Below, in pieces: positions 48,701 to 60,024 of a DNA stretch of 64,000 nucleotides. This DNA is from Pteria penguin (taxonomy: Eukaryota > Mollusca > Bivalvia > Pterioida > Pteriidae): contig CM068582.1 in the NCBI GenBank assembly GCA_035048485.1, positions 20,820,155-20,884,154 of the forward strand, read 5' to 3'. The notes beneath the pieces are model-generated. The model was not told the origin of the DNA. It made no database searches and was given only the letters and a program-made list of their open reading frames with translations. The first letter of the stretch is position 1, and each line of letters opens with the position of its first letter. A program made the position numbers and the translations under genes.

Positions 48701-51700
48701 GACAATAATAATAATACATGTAATAATAATGATGAGGAGGAGTAGGAAGAGGAAAAGGAGGAGAAGGAGGAGGAGGACGACAACAACTATTATCATTATT
48801 AGTATTATTATTACATGTATTGATATTATCATCATTATTATGATAACAATAATATTCAACAAAATTTTCATTGATTTTCAGTATATAAAGGGTTATAAAT
48901 CAGTTAGAAATCAACGGAATGTCATGAAATCCAAACTGTAACTCTGACATATAGAACAATGTACCAACTTTCAATCAAGTACCTCAAAGTTTAACCTAAA
49001 ATACTTCCATGAAACAGATGTTTTTATTGATTTTCAGACAATATATGGCCATACTTCAGTATAAGAAATGACAAAATCCCTCGAAACGAGAACTTGATCC
49101 ATAAGTCTGCTATAGTAAGATTGTACTACCTTTCAATCAAATACCTCAGAGTTTAAGCTTATATAATTCTGGAAACAATAGCGACAGACGGATGGATGAA
49201 AAGAGACAAAACCTATAGCCCCCTTCACCGGTTTCACCAAACAAAACATCACTATCTATTACCATAAAAACAATACTATTCTAATTCTTAAAATAGGAAC
49301 AACTTAAAAGATATTTTGATAATTTTCATATTGTCCTTATAGATTTTTATTCTCTCTCTCTCTTTTCCTTCTTCAATGACTAGAACGCTAAATACCTTGA
49401 CCAATAGTTGGTTTATGTCGATGATATAGATGGTGGTGACCAGTTGGTGGAGATTTACATTGTGTATTCTGGGCCGTGAAGATAAGTAATGGGTAGGATT
49501 TGATCAGACTCTCTGATGATATATATCCACCGTCAGCATAAATATCGAATACATGTCCATAATCAATACACTGCAATGCACAGAAAGGTCACATATGAAT
49601 ACAAAATCAACTATTTGTCGGTTGGTTAGTTAGTTGGTTGATTGGTTGATTGATGTTTTACATCACTTTCATCACTGAAGAGACCTAAGTTGTCGAAATG
49701 CGCATATGGTGCACTAAATTAAATGGTATAAATGTTCTATATTTATTTCAACAATATTTCAGTTATATCTCGACATGGAAGCAGGAGGTAGCCAATCTCT
49801 TCAATACAGTCAGTGGTATAATCTAGGATAGATATTTAGAGGATCAGAATGGATGTATTGTTGTTTTATTATGTAATACATATACATGAGTATTCCTATC
49901 GTCTAAAGTTGTACCAGAGTACTTGTATTATTTGTTGCTCCGTCCGCGTACTTTTATCATTTACATCTATACCAGAGAATTCCTGTCATTTAATGTTTTA
50001 CTGGAGTATTTGTAAATTTAACGTATTGCATTCGTGCTACTTTACCTTAGCCGGACTAAGAAGATAAAGTATTGTATTCGAGCCACTTTACCGTGGTCGG
50101 ACTTTGATGATAGCGTATCGTATTCGTGCCGATTTACTTTCGTCGGACTTGGATGATAACGTATAGTATTTGTGCTACTTTACCTTAGCCAGATATAAAT
50201 GATAAAGTATTGTAATCGTGCCACTTTACCTTGGTCGATATGGATAATAACGTATGATATATAATCAAAATTTGTCGGCTCGATTTACTTTGATACCATA
50301 AATAAGTAAAAAAAAAAACGCCAGTCAAACTATAATTCAATCACATTGAACTTTTTGGCAGTGAGGAAATGGTATTTCAAACTGTTTGATTATCCACGGA
50401 ATAAGCTGTTAGATGTTGAAGGGTCAAACTGCCGAACAGAGAAAACTTAAGTTACAGCAATGTTATAGTATCCATGTAAGATGGGGATGATCCCCAAGGA
50501 AATTCTTGAAGACTATATGAAAACCACTGGGAAGGATTCACCTTCCTATACTACTGTTTAAAAATGGGCTGCTGAATTTAGAAGAAGTAGAGCACTGAAC
50601 ATGATGTACAGCCTAAAAGTCTGAAGGAGGCTACTACAGGCGAGAGAGTTGATATTGTGCTCACTCTTGCTATGTGTGACAGAAGGCGAAACCTCCCGAA
50701 ATTAATAGGATCTTACAACATGCTACGGAAGAGACAAAGAAATCTCAATCCGAGTGCTCATGTCGAGTGATATCCATGATATCCATCGAGGCTTGCCGAG
50801 TCATGGCTATCAATCGGCATGGGCACGAGGATTGAGATTTCTTTGTCTCTTCCATAGCATGGTGTTTGATCCTTTTTCTCACACGTTAATTGTTTTCACA
50901 TACCATAGTCAAAGAAAGGTAACTCTTATGTAATAATACTAATACTGGAACTTCCGGTTTTAGCTGTCTCATGCATAAGCAGAGATAAGCTGTCTCTTGC
51001 CTAGGCAGAGATAAAAATATCTCTTCCAGGTAAAAATTGAGGATTTTTCTGTCCAAAGTGTGAGAAATAGCCAGACAAGTTGGCAAAAGTCATGGGGCTG
51101 TTCAATCAATTGTAAGGCATGTCTAAGGTCTCGGCTAAATGGGTCCCTAGAATGTTAACTGAAGATCAAAAGAGACACAGGTATGATTCTCTTTGCATCT
51201 TTTATCTCGATATGAGGATGACCCCGATGACTTTATAGGTCGAACAGTCGATTGTGAACTTCTCAATTCTTCAATTTGATCCTGAATCTGCGAAATGAAT
51301 TATGCAATAGATTCCCCCTGGCTCACCCAATCCTAAAACATTCAGGAGTTAAATCAGCTAGAGGTCATCGACAATCAGGAAATAATCGTGATGGATTTTC
51401 TCGCCACGCACGATAAATGGTGCATATTATGCAAAAGATGCTACGTCATAGGATTATGAGATAGAGGAGAGCAAAGCTAACCAGAGGCGTTTTATCTTGC
51501 AGAATATGTACACGCTCACACTTCCCAAGTTGCAATGACGGCGGCAACAGAATGCAGATTCAAGGTTCTTCCCCATCCCCATTTCTCCAGATTTAGCTCC
51601 ATCTGACTTCTATCTGTTCCCAAAACTTACATGGTAAGGGATTTGGAAGCAATGAGGGTGTCATAGACGCGGGATACGAGTACTTATGGGAACAGAATGA

Positions 51701-54700
51701 AACATTCAATTTTGCAAGGGTTTAGAAATTGCAACAGGGACGGAGAAAGTGCAACAGATTACGGGAGATTATACTGAAAAATAATGACAATTCATTCAAT
51801 CCTTAGTATTCTTAAGTACGTGAAATCGAGAACTATTTATCATACCTCGTATTACTGCTACTCGACTTTGATCAGATTTTAACTATATATATTGCGTTCG
51901 TGCCATTTTACCTTGAAAGGCTTTAAACGATCCTGGATTTCATTCATTCTAAACAAAGTAACTCTAAAGAGTAATGTAGACGATACATGTTTCACAATAC
52001 TGAACGATAGTGCGATATTTCTATGAATATGCGGCATTGTTTTATCGTGTGTAATTAGCAATGAATTTACAGAATACTAGATTTCGAATACCAAGAATCC
52101 ATGAGATGAAGTAGAAGAATTATAGGATAGATGTTAGGCACCGTTCATTTTGATACTCTGGGAGTGGTGAGGGCTAGGTTTTTCGTCCCGATTAGATTTT
52201 TTTCTTCAACCTTTGGATATGGGATTTTTTTTGTAGAGCCAGAACAAGATTTTTCACCATTGAAATATTGTTGTATGATAATACAAGTTTGATAATAAAC
52301 ACCATCACCTTTTTTCAGAAAATTATGTTTTATTCACTACTTTATCATCTAATATATCTATAGCAGTATTTTGCCTGCATCCTGGTGTGGGAAATGGTCC
52401 ATTCTTTTAAAGAGTCAAACCTGCCCCAGCAGTGCTGTACACATTTAGTCCATCATACTGATGCCATATACTTTGTATTTTCACATACGAGATGACAAAG
52501 AGCGGGAGCTCCCGCCCGTCTGTCTCTCTTGAGCTGTGTTTGGGAGCTCCCGCCCGTCTGCCTCTCTTGAGCTGTGTTTGGGAGCTCCCGCCCGTCTGTC
52601 TCTCTTGAGCTGTGTTTGGGAGCTCCCGCTCGTCTGCATCTCTTGAGCTGTGTTTGGGAGCTCCCGCCCGTCTGTCTCTCTTGAGCTGTGTTTGGGAGCT
52701 CCCGCCCGTCTGTCTCTCTTGAGCTGTGTTTGGGAGCTCCCGCCCGTCTGCTGTGTTTGGGAGCTCCCGCCCGTCTGCCTCTCTTGAGCTGTGTTTGGGA
52801 GCTCCCGCCCGTCTGTCTCTCTTGAGCTGTGTTTGGGAGCTCCCGCCCGTCTGTCTCTCTTGAGCTGTGTTTGGGAGCTCCCGCCCGTCTGCCTCTCTTG
52901 AGCTGTGTTTGGGAGCTCCCGCCCGTCTGCCTCTCTTGAGCTGTGTTTGGGAGCTCCCGCCCGTCTGTCTCTCTTGAGCTGTGTTTGGGAGCTCCCGCCC
53001 GTCTGTCTCTCTTGAGCTGTGTTTGGGAGCTCCCGCCCGTCTGCCTCTCTTGAGCTGTGTTTGGGAGCTCCCGCCCGTCTGCCTCTCTTGAGCTGTGTTT
53101 GGGAGCTCCCGCCCGTCTGCCTCTCTTGAGCTGTGTTTGGCATATATCCAGTAGAAACATCACAGTACTCTAAGATAAATGTAAAAGTGTCTAACACAGC
53201 TGTATGACAAAAGTCACTACAGAAATGCACTAATGTAAGAAGAAGAAGAAGAAGAAGAAAAGTCAGAGGGTACGAGGTTCAGGACCATTTCTCCTTTGAA
53301 AAAGTTTTAACAAGGTCTATTACATAGTCCACACTACCATGTTAGTCAGCGTGCAACATTCAAGTAAAATTATGTACATTTCTACAAGACTGTTGAAGGA
53401 CCCAATACAAACCTTATTATCTTTTTGACTATCTCCGAGTCATATTGTCGATGATGAAGGCATTTCATTATTTTGGAATCCAACTACATAAACTTATCTG
53501 AACCTTAGACCCTCCTAAGTTCTATCGGATACATATTGTTGCAAAAGTAATATTTTCGAATTTTGATGAAAGTTCTGAATACGACTTTTTTTTCAAATTT
53601 CCTGTTTTTCTAAGTTTATGATATACGGAAGCCTATACGTGTCACATAGAAGAAATACAATTTTTTTCAATATAACGACTTATATGTTGTTATTATGACT
53701 TGATATCTTCTTATTACGACATACGACGGATGTCGTAATTTCGAATTATTATCTCGTTAGAGTGACATTATCTCGTTATTAAGACTTATATGTTGTTATT
53801 ACGACATACGACGGATTTCGTTGTAATGACATATTATCTCGTTATAACGACATAATAAGTTGTAATTACAACGTATGAAGGATGTCGTTATTACGACATA
53901 TGATCTCGTTATTACGACTTTTAAATATCTCGTTTACGGAAACTTTTTGTTGTCTGGTGTTGTTGTGTTTTAAGTAGGTATCATGACAAAAATAAAATTG
54001 ACTTGCCGAGATTAATAAAACTTGATGACGTAATGAAGTCGAAAAGTTGCCGTAAACTGTCCTTAAACGAGTTCTTTTTGGCCAACTTGTCGTCTATAAA
54101 ACGGTAAGTTGATTTTCATTAAGTCAAGATAACTCTATGCGATTTCCCAAGATCCTCATCCCATCTTCTGACGTCTGGATTCACAATGGTATTATTACAT
54201 TCTGTTTTATTTTATTTCAAGTACATTTTTCATCAACAGTAGTACGGAAACAGAAAACTATATTACACTTTTCTGATAATTTATATTATTATTGAAGGGC
54301 TACAGCGGTGCTAATATAAGTTCAAGAACTAGTAACATCTTCAGCCAAACAACTTGCGTTTTTGAAACACGAATGCCCCAGCGGCAAATAAACATAGCTG
54401 TCAATATCCTATCCCGGGGTCACATGATGAGGCTTAGGGGATATACTTACTGTTGAATTTTGGTAACTGTAACAACATTCTATTGAAAGTTATCTTGCGC
54501 TGCAGAATTACGGAAGTACATACAGACAGACGGAACGATGGAACGCTTTTTGCCCAAGATATTTTAGGCAGGTGCAAAAAGCGGAAGGGGGGGGGGGGGG
54601 TTAAGTGAACGAAAAAAAGTTTAAAAATCATATCTTAATTAAAATCAATTAAAGTGCTGTTCGTTTATAACTATTCGACTTGACATGGATCGCCATTCAT

Positions 54701-57700
54701 AAAATTATACAAAACATTGCGGATCTTCTTACCCATCTATCACTGCTATCCCCCCAAAGGAAAGAATAAATAAAAAGAACATATGTTGTTTGAAGAACAA
54801 AAAGCTTTTTTCTTCTATCCATCATTTCTGTCTCTGTAAATGTAAAAATACTTATTATCGAACGCCCTGAATTCAAGAAAGTGTCCTTGGGAATGCTGTA
54901 CACTGATTTCGAATTTCATTTTATTTTTGAGGTGAGGTGTGAAAGAGAAGAAATGAGGGAAGGGATGGGATGCAGGGAAGAAATGTAAATTTGAGGGGAG
55001 TGAACTTGGGCGAATGCCACCCGGATAGAATTTGGAAGACGGGTTTAAAGTATAAGGCAAGGAGCGGGAATGTCTAGCCAGACAAAACCCTCGCGTCTCC
55101 TATCTGTGGTGGATAGTGTTATGAAATGTAATAACATATGCATGTTTAAATTATACATGTAGGCTTGCATCCGTGTTGTATAATACCATTTAAAAAGGAA
55201 ATAAAAGACACATAACTAAATTGTTGTAAAGGAATTAAATACATATATATGTAAAAATGTAGATAAATGAGTCCGTCTAGTGCTGTTAGTGTTAAATATC
55301 GATGTATTGTGCATAGTGAGGAAAGGGGCAGGCGTGGTGTAGTGGTTAAGCGCTTGGCTTGCGGCGCCGACGATCCGGGTTCGATTACCGGGTTGCGCCA
55401 CTATGTTTAAGAGGTTAGTAACCTCCGGCTTCCATGTCGCGATATAACTGAAATATTGTTGAAAGCGACGTAAAACACCAATTAACCAACCAACATAGTG
55501 AGGAAATAGTTTTCATTCGTATTGTACAGCCATGTTGACCGTCCGTGCAGGTCGCCGCCAGTTAAATGTCATGGTTTGTCGATTTGACATTTCTTTTATA
55601 TTCATTTAGTATTCATAAAATATACGGGAGTGATGTGGACCTAGGTCGACCTCGCTCTCGTAAAAAAAAATCAGTTCGAAACATCTCGGCTTTTTAAGGT
55701 GAGAGGCCAGCTTTAAACGAGTTCTTTTGGGCAACTTGTCATCTATAATACAATTAGTTGATTTTCTTTAAGTCAATATAACTTAATGCGATTTCCCTCA
55801 TGTCACTTTTAAAATAACTCGTCGTAATACATACGAATTTCCATGAAGCACAAGAATTATTGAAACCATTTTTGTTGATATGTTGAAATAAACATGCTAC
55901 TAACGAGAATTTTAAGTCGACTTATTGTTTTAGAAATACCAATTCGAGTTTTCGTAAGTCAATTTCTCTTCGAAATCGAGTTATCAAACTCGCATTTGTA
56001 TTAAAATCTCGAAATATTGACTTTGTTGAAGTCGACATGATGCGATAAATACGGAAACGTTTTGGTGCCTGGTGTTGTTGTGTTCTAAGTAGGTATCATG
56101 ACAAAAAATAAAATTGACTTGCCGTGATTTATAAAACTTGATGACGAAACGAAGTCGAAAAGTTGCTGTAAACTGTCCCTAAACGAGTTTAGTTAGTTGA
56201 TTTTCTTTTAGCCAAGATAACTTTATGCGATTTACCTTTTGTCAATTTTAAAATAAATCGTCGTAATATAGTCGCATTTCCATGAAAATCAAGAATTATT
56301 GGCATCATTTTTGTTGATATTTTCCAATAAACATGCTACTAACGAGAATGTTATGTCGAGTTATTGTTTTAAAGATATCATTTCGAGATATCGTCAATTT
56401 CTCTTCGAAATCGAGTTATTAAACTCGCATTTGAATGAAAATCTCGAAATATTGACTTTGTTGAATTCGTCATGATGCGATAAAGTAATAGTTACCGATA
56501 ATCTTTTTCACGACCATTATCTATCTGCTGAATACCTTGTATAAATGTATTTCCAAAATAGAGATGTTTTCCAGAAACAATTATTTATTTCTTTATAATG
56601 TATCAAGCGCTTCCAGGATTTCCGAAAAAAAGGGGGGGGGGGGGGGAGACACATGTAACAGTCAAGTATTAACCAGAATATTTAGCCACTTTGGTGCAAA
56701 GTCTGGAGTTTTACTCTTATTATTTGAGTGTTTTCAATCTTATTATCTGTGTAAGTCTTGCAAATCTGTAGTGAAAAAGGCACCCCTCCCCCTTTCTAAA
56801 TCCGCCACTGTATATGCTAAGCATCCAGGGATTTGGGGGGGGGGGGAGAATCAACGTCGACAACGAAATTTTCATTGGGAAGGGTCCTTGTAACGGATTA
56901 GATTTGAAGAAAAAAAGCCCACTGGATACTTAGCATATACAGTGGTGGATTTAGAGGAGAGACTCCCTTTTTCTTCACAGATTTGCAAGGCTTATACAGA
57001 TAATAAGATTGAAGACACTCAAATAATAAGAGCAAAACTCCAGACTTTGCACCAAAATGGCAAAGTATTCTGGCCAGCATCCCACCTATGATTTTTTTCT
57101 CTAGCTCAAGCTCAAACTCAAATAATTTTGCTCAGCTGAGATTTGTGCAAAAAATGCGTCCAACGAAACAACTTTGAGTTCAGCTCAGCTGAGCTGAAAA
57201 GCTGAGCAAATTGTCATTGCTGTAAGCGGCCTTACCTACTTTCCTTTTCCATGAAGATAAGTAAAGAAATGAAGTTTGGACATCATTTCCATGCCTTTAT
57301 TGTTTATTTACCAATGTTTCTTATTCAAACGCATCATAACGTGATCGTGACGTAACAAATGATAATAAAATCCACTGTGACATCCTTCAGTTAATTCCAG
57401 CCTTACTGTAGGGCTAAATTACTTTGACTGCTTATACTTTGTTTTAAAACTGTTTTGTAAGAGTAAAACTTCATATACAAAAATATGACAATGCTAAGTA
57501 CCTCCCCCCCCCCCTCCCCCAAATGAAGGACTGACTGTGAAATACAGAATATGGACAGACGGACAATCCATTCAAATACTTTGTTTATATGACTATTTTA
57601 AGTTAAATTACCCCAAAGAAGGACTGACTGTAAAATACAGAATATGGACAGACGGACGATCCAAACAAATACTTTACATTACTCTGATCCTTCAGAAAAT

Positions 57701-59153
57701 TCAGACGGACAAGCAAAGTACCTAACGGTGATTTTTAGTGTATGGTTTGAAATAATCATAAGTTAATACTTGACTACCACATGTGCCCCCCCCCCCTTTT
57801 TTTTTTTACTGTTAATATAAGAAATTATGAAGAAATAAATAATTGTTTCTGGAAAACATATCTATTTTGGAAATACATCTATACAAGGTATTCAGCATAT
57901 AAATAATGGTCGTCAAAAAGAATATCAGTGACTATTACTTTATCGCATCATGACGACTTCAACACTCAATATTTCGAAAAAATAAATAAATAGATAAAAT
58001 GCGAGATTGATAACTCGATTCGAAGAGAAATTGACTTACGAAATCTCGAAATGGTATCATTAAAACAATAACTCGACATTTAATTCTCGTTAGTAGTATG
58101 TTTATTCCAATATATCGACAAAAATGATATCAGTTATTCTTGATTTTCATGGAAATGCGACTTTATTACGACGATTTATTTTAAAATTGACATAAGGGAA
58201 ATTGCATAAACTTATCTTGACTTAAGGATTGATTGATTGATTGATTGATTTTTGTTTTACGTCACACCACGAATGTTTCACGTATATAGTGACGGCATCT
58301 GCCTGATGCGGGGCATATAAATTTTGACCTTTGCAACGGACCCACCCGAAGCAGTGAGGGATCTTTAACGTGCCATGCATACCACGACACGGGTCCTCGG
58401 TTTTTACTGTCTCATCTGAAAGACATGACGCCGGCATGACCAGAGCGGAACTCGAACCCCGGCCTCCCGATCAGGAGTCCGACGCGATACCACTAGGCCA
58501 CGCCGGCTTTTGACTTAAGGAAAATCAATTAAGCGTTTTATAGATGACAAGTTGCCCAAAAGAACTCGTTTAAAGACAGTTTACGGCAACTTTTCGATTT
58601 CATTACGTCATTGAGTTTTATTAATCTCGGCAAGTCAAGTTTATTTTTGTCATGATACCTACTTACAACACAACAACACCAGGCACCAAAACGTTTCCGT
58701 AGATAAAGCAACACATCGATATACTTTTTGACGACGTGACGCCAAACTCATCACTTCAGCGACTTTTTAAGTCACGGTGATCAAAGCAAATGATCATTTG
58801 GCCGAGTTGATGTGCACTCTCCATTGAAAGTGCGTTTAGCCATTTTATTTAGGTATCTTGTCTGAGACATGAAGCTGAGAGAGTAGTCGGGAAATGGAAC
58901 AAACTGGAAATAAAGGGAGGGAAGTGGGCACGGTAGTTTGTAGAGCCAAGGCTCGGGGATATAAAACAAACAACTAGTTTCATAAATACCGTATGAGATG
59001 AAAATTCATTTCAGATCCTATATACATGTATATGTCGTTATAGCGACATAATTATTTTTCATTTATGTGGCATGTATAGACTTCCGTAATGATACCCGTA
59101 ACCCTGGATTACAATGTTATTTGTAAAGTGTGTGTGTGTATGTGTGTGTGTAA

Positions 59154-59206
<53 letters not shown>

Positions 59207-60024
59207 TCCAATATATTGCTGGCTCTGGCAAATCCAGCTAACTGAATTATTTAAATACCATATAATGAGAGTCTAGGAACATCTGTTACCATCCAAATAT
59301 GGGAAATCTACAATAGGAAATCTAAAATCGTCACGTCTTACGTAAATATTTGTCTTAATTTTATTGTTAATTATCTCAATATGTAGTTCCAAGATTGTTG
59401 TTTCTGTATAACAAATATTGTCTTTGTTTTATCGGAGTTCAGGTGGAGGTATGTCAGCAATAGATCTCTCAAACTCCGGGTTATCGATTACTAAGATGTT
59501 GACAAGATACATTTACATGTAGCTAGAGGTACCTTTAAACATCTCAAGATGATAAAAGTGTTTAGATTTTTAACAGAATACATGAAATCCCTTACATAAC
59601 AATGGAGAATTAATAAGAAACAAATCTGCTAAAAAAAGGTGCACGGTTACTGAATTAATTATATTACCCGTAAGAATCCCTCCCCGTAGAATTTCAAATG
59701 AACGGTGCCTTAAGAGCATGTACTAATCAGCTAATATGTCTTTTAAACCGGTATAAAGCATTTATTACTACTTACAAACTTTGTAATGTTGTTTCCTCCA
59801 CAATTTCCATCTGTTAAATTGCACGGTAGAGGAACCTGGGTGTCCAGTTTTCTCAAGGCCATACCCAAGGATATAAAACTTTGTCTCGACAATCTCTTGC
59901 CCTCTCCATACTTCTTCAAAAGGGAAACTGCAATTTCCTCGTCTATATCAGAAATTAACGTTCCTGACAATGTGTGGCAGACACAAATGATGACTGAGAG
60001 TATTACGAATGTGTAGTGCCACAT
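43022..60024 (-). CDS. ZIP family metal transporter, SLC39A8/SLC39A14-like, copy 2 (450 aa)
   Basis: Seven minus-strand exons: 59776-60024, 49396-49570, 48277-48446, 45325-45453, 44930-45215, 43434-43621, 43022-43177 (1,353 nt). Exon lengths equal those of copy 1 except the last, which has a six-base in-frame insertion adding Thr-Cys three codons before the C-terminal NIQL. Signal peptide, ectodomain sequons, His cluster (DHSHSHVE), HNFVDG and EELPHELGD are all kept, so it should transport divalent metals like copy 1. Exon 5 differs from copy 1 by about ten residues, mostly in the cytosolic loop; the metal-site helices are nearly unchanged, suggesting continued selection. Intron 1 is 10.2 kb against 4.35 kb in copy 1. 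Promoter, E-box and poly(A) signal are conserved. No disabling change was seen. Confidence 0.92.
44371..44601. mobile_element. Foldback element with 13-bp target duplication in a ZIP copy 2 intron
   Basis: CTTACAGTGTATG flanks both sides exactly (44371-44383 and 44589-44601). Within 44384-44588 the arm 44385-44444 is the near-perfect inverse of 44493-44551, sharing GATAAAGGCCAGGAGGCCGA. A one-sided tail follows (TATATTTTACTTCCC..). Unit 1 at about 24010-24050 has the uninterrupted site. A 137-codon plus-strand frame across it is an artefact. Confidence 0.85.
45812..46091 (+). mobile_element. tRNA-derived SINE with 11-bp target duplication, unit 2 only
   Basis: TCCCTATGAGT flanks both sides exactly (45812-45822 and 46081-46091). 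The best-preserved copy of the family here: head GCCGGTATGGTCTAGTGGTT, B box GGGTTCGACTCCC, body GATGAGACAATAAAAACCGA to GTGGAGTGACGAAATAC. It abuts the 27-bp array. Confidence 0.88.
46125..47640. repeat. 27/28-bp minisatellite, about 55 units, unit 2 only
   Basis: Units of ATGCACCACAATTATAACTA plus CCTCGAA; a frequent variant has one extra T (AATTTATAAC, 28 bp), which shifts frame and explains the patchwork of open frames on both strands. It lies in the intron between ZIP copy 2 exons 3 and 4 and is absent from unit 1. Confidence 0.9.
48524..48700 (-). mobile_element. Old SINE remnant, counterpart of 26425-26640
   Basis: The same degenerate body (TAGAGTGACGTAAAAT end, CAGATGCCGTCACCATATGC) at the matching intron position beside exon 3. 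Its left side continues into a GAG/TAA-rich simple repeat (about 48700-48845). Confidence 0.6.
49671..49716 (+). ncRNA. Hammerhead-ribozyme-like motif, core intact
   Basis: CTGAAGA (49675-49681), stem II GAC..GTC (49682-49694), GAAA (49695-49698), stem III TGCGC..GTGCA (49699-49713), triplet CTA. These are the conserved hammerhead core elements in the right order. Flanks do not form a convincing stem I, so present activity is doubtful. Same family as 20165-20209. Confidence 0.45.
50020..50260. repeat. 46-bp minisatellite remnant, unit 2
   Basis: About five diverged units of the array expanded in unit 1 at 28000-29110 (AACGTATTGCATTCGTGCTAC..TTAGCCGGAC). Another unit remains beyond the mariner remnant at about 51845. 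Confidence 0.75.
50435..51800 (+). pseudogene. Mariner transposase pseudogene, unit 2 copy
   Basis: Broken frames read [72 protein letters not shown] and [15 protein letters not shown], in the order of a mariner transposase. The last block holds the third catalytic Asp and is lost from the unit 1 copy. Stops and an insertion (50700-51066) inactivate it. Confidence 0.82.
50700..51066. mobile_element. Foldback insertion inside the unit 2 mariner remnant
   Basis: CGGAAGAGACAAAGAAATCT (about 50726) is inverted at about 50834-50856. The arms of about 33 bp enclose GAGTGCTCATG..GGCATGGGCACGAG. Unit 1 reads straight through at this point (CGAAACCTCCGAGATATAGCC). The part after 50862 (TTTTTCTCACACG..GTGTGAGAAA) suggests a second, nested short inverted repeat. 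Confidence 0.6.
52495..53142. repeat. 38-bp GC-rich palindromic minisatellite, about 17 units, unit 2 only
   Basis: Units of GGGAGCTCCCGCCCGTCTGT plus CTCTCTTGAGCTGTGTTT, very homogeneous, with the palindrome GGGAGCTCCC in each unit. One unit is shortened (about 52745). Because 38 is not a multiple of three, a frame cycles through three phases per 114 bp, yet no phase has a stop on the minus strand, giving a spurious 236-249-codon frame. Intron 1 of ZIP copy 2; far more GC-rich than its surroundings. Confidence 0.92.
53650..54155. repeat. Palindromic TCGTTATTACGAC repeats plus partial copy of the 640-bp foldback unit
   Basis: About 53680-53930 repeats TCGTTATTACGACATA and ACGACATACGACGGATGTCG in both orientations. 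About 53930-54155 (ACGGAAACTTTTTGTTGTCTGGTGTTG..) matches 56047-56200 and, inverted, 58520-58706. Confidence 0.65.
54156..55311. other. Intron 1 of ZIP copy 2, nothing recognised
   Basis: Non-repetitive to my eye apart from a poly-G tract (about 54587-54600). Minus-strand open frames here show no family motif. Confidence 0.45.
55312..55506 (+). mobile_element. 169-bp tRNA-derived SINE with 13-bp target duplication, unit 2 only
   Basis: CATAGTGAGGAAA flanks both sides exactly (55312-55324 and 55494-55506). Head GGCGTGGTGTAGTGGTTAAG (A box), B box GGGTTCGATTACC, tail GCGACGTAAAACACCAATTA. A different, shorter family from the other SINEs here; its head recurs at about 6078. Confidence 0.88.
56676..57080. 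mobile_element. Inner foldback element
   Basis: Arm 56676-56833 (AGAATATTTAGCCACTTTGG..CCACTGTATATGCTAAG) is inverted at 56919-57073. A poly-G tract and about 85 bp lie between. It contains the word TAAATCCGCC/GGTGGATTTAGAG, related to the MITE termini at 31404-31609. Confidence 0.75.
58217..58521 (-). mobile_element. tRNA-derived SINE with 12-bp target duplication in the right arm of the inverted repeat
   Basis: TTGACTTAAGGA flanks both sides (58217-58228 and 58510-58521). Head on the minus strand GCCGGCGTGGCCTAGTGGTA, with a family body like 25115-25410. The left arm (about 56200) and its direct copy (about 55765) are uninterrupted here, so the SINE came after the inverted duplication. Confidence 0.88.
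59118..59201. repeat. (GT)n microsatellite
   Basis: GT runs, the longest about 46 bp, in intron 1 of ZIP copy 2. Confidence 0.9.

Larger units (their letters stand above)
55700..58706. repeat. Large nested inverted repeat in intron 1 of ZIP copy 2
   Basis: Arm 56047-56673 is the inverse of 57763-58706 (the latter enlarged by a SINE at 58229-58509). Shared marks are GTTTTGGTGCCTGGTGTTG, AAGTAGGTATCATGACAAAA, GCTACTAACGAGAAT, ATGATGCGATAAAGTAATAG and the poly-G/ACATGTAACAGTCAAG end. 55700-56046 is a partial direct copy of the same unit. The space between the arms holds a second inverted repeat (56676-57080). No protein coding. Confidence 0.8.

Noticed and set aside
52453..53230. 236- and 249-codon minus-strand frames
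   Set aside because: 38-bp minisatellite cycling through three phases; open by chance of composition.
54815..55060. 81-codon minus-strand frame rich in Pro and Phe
   Set aside because: No family motif, intronic, no partner exon.
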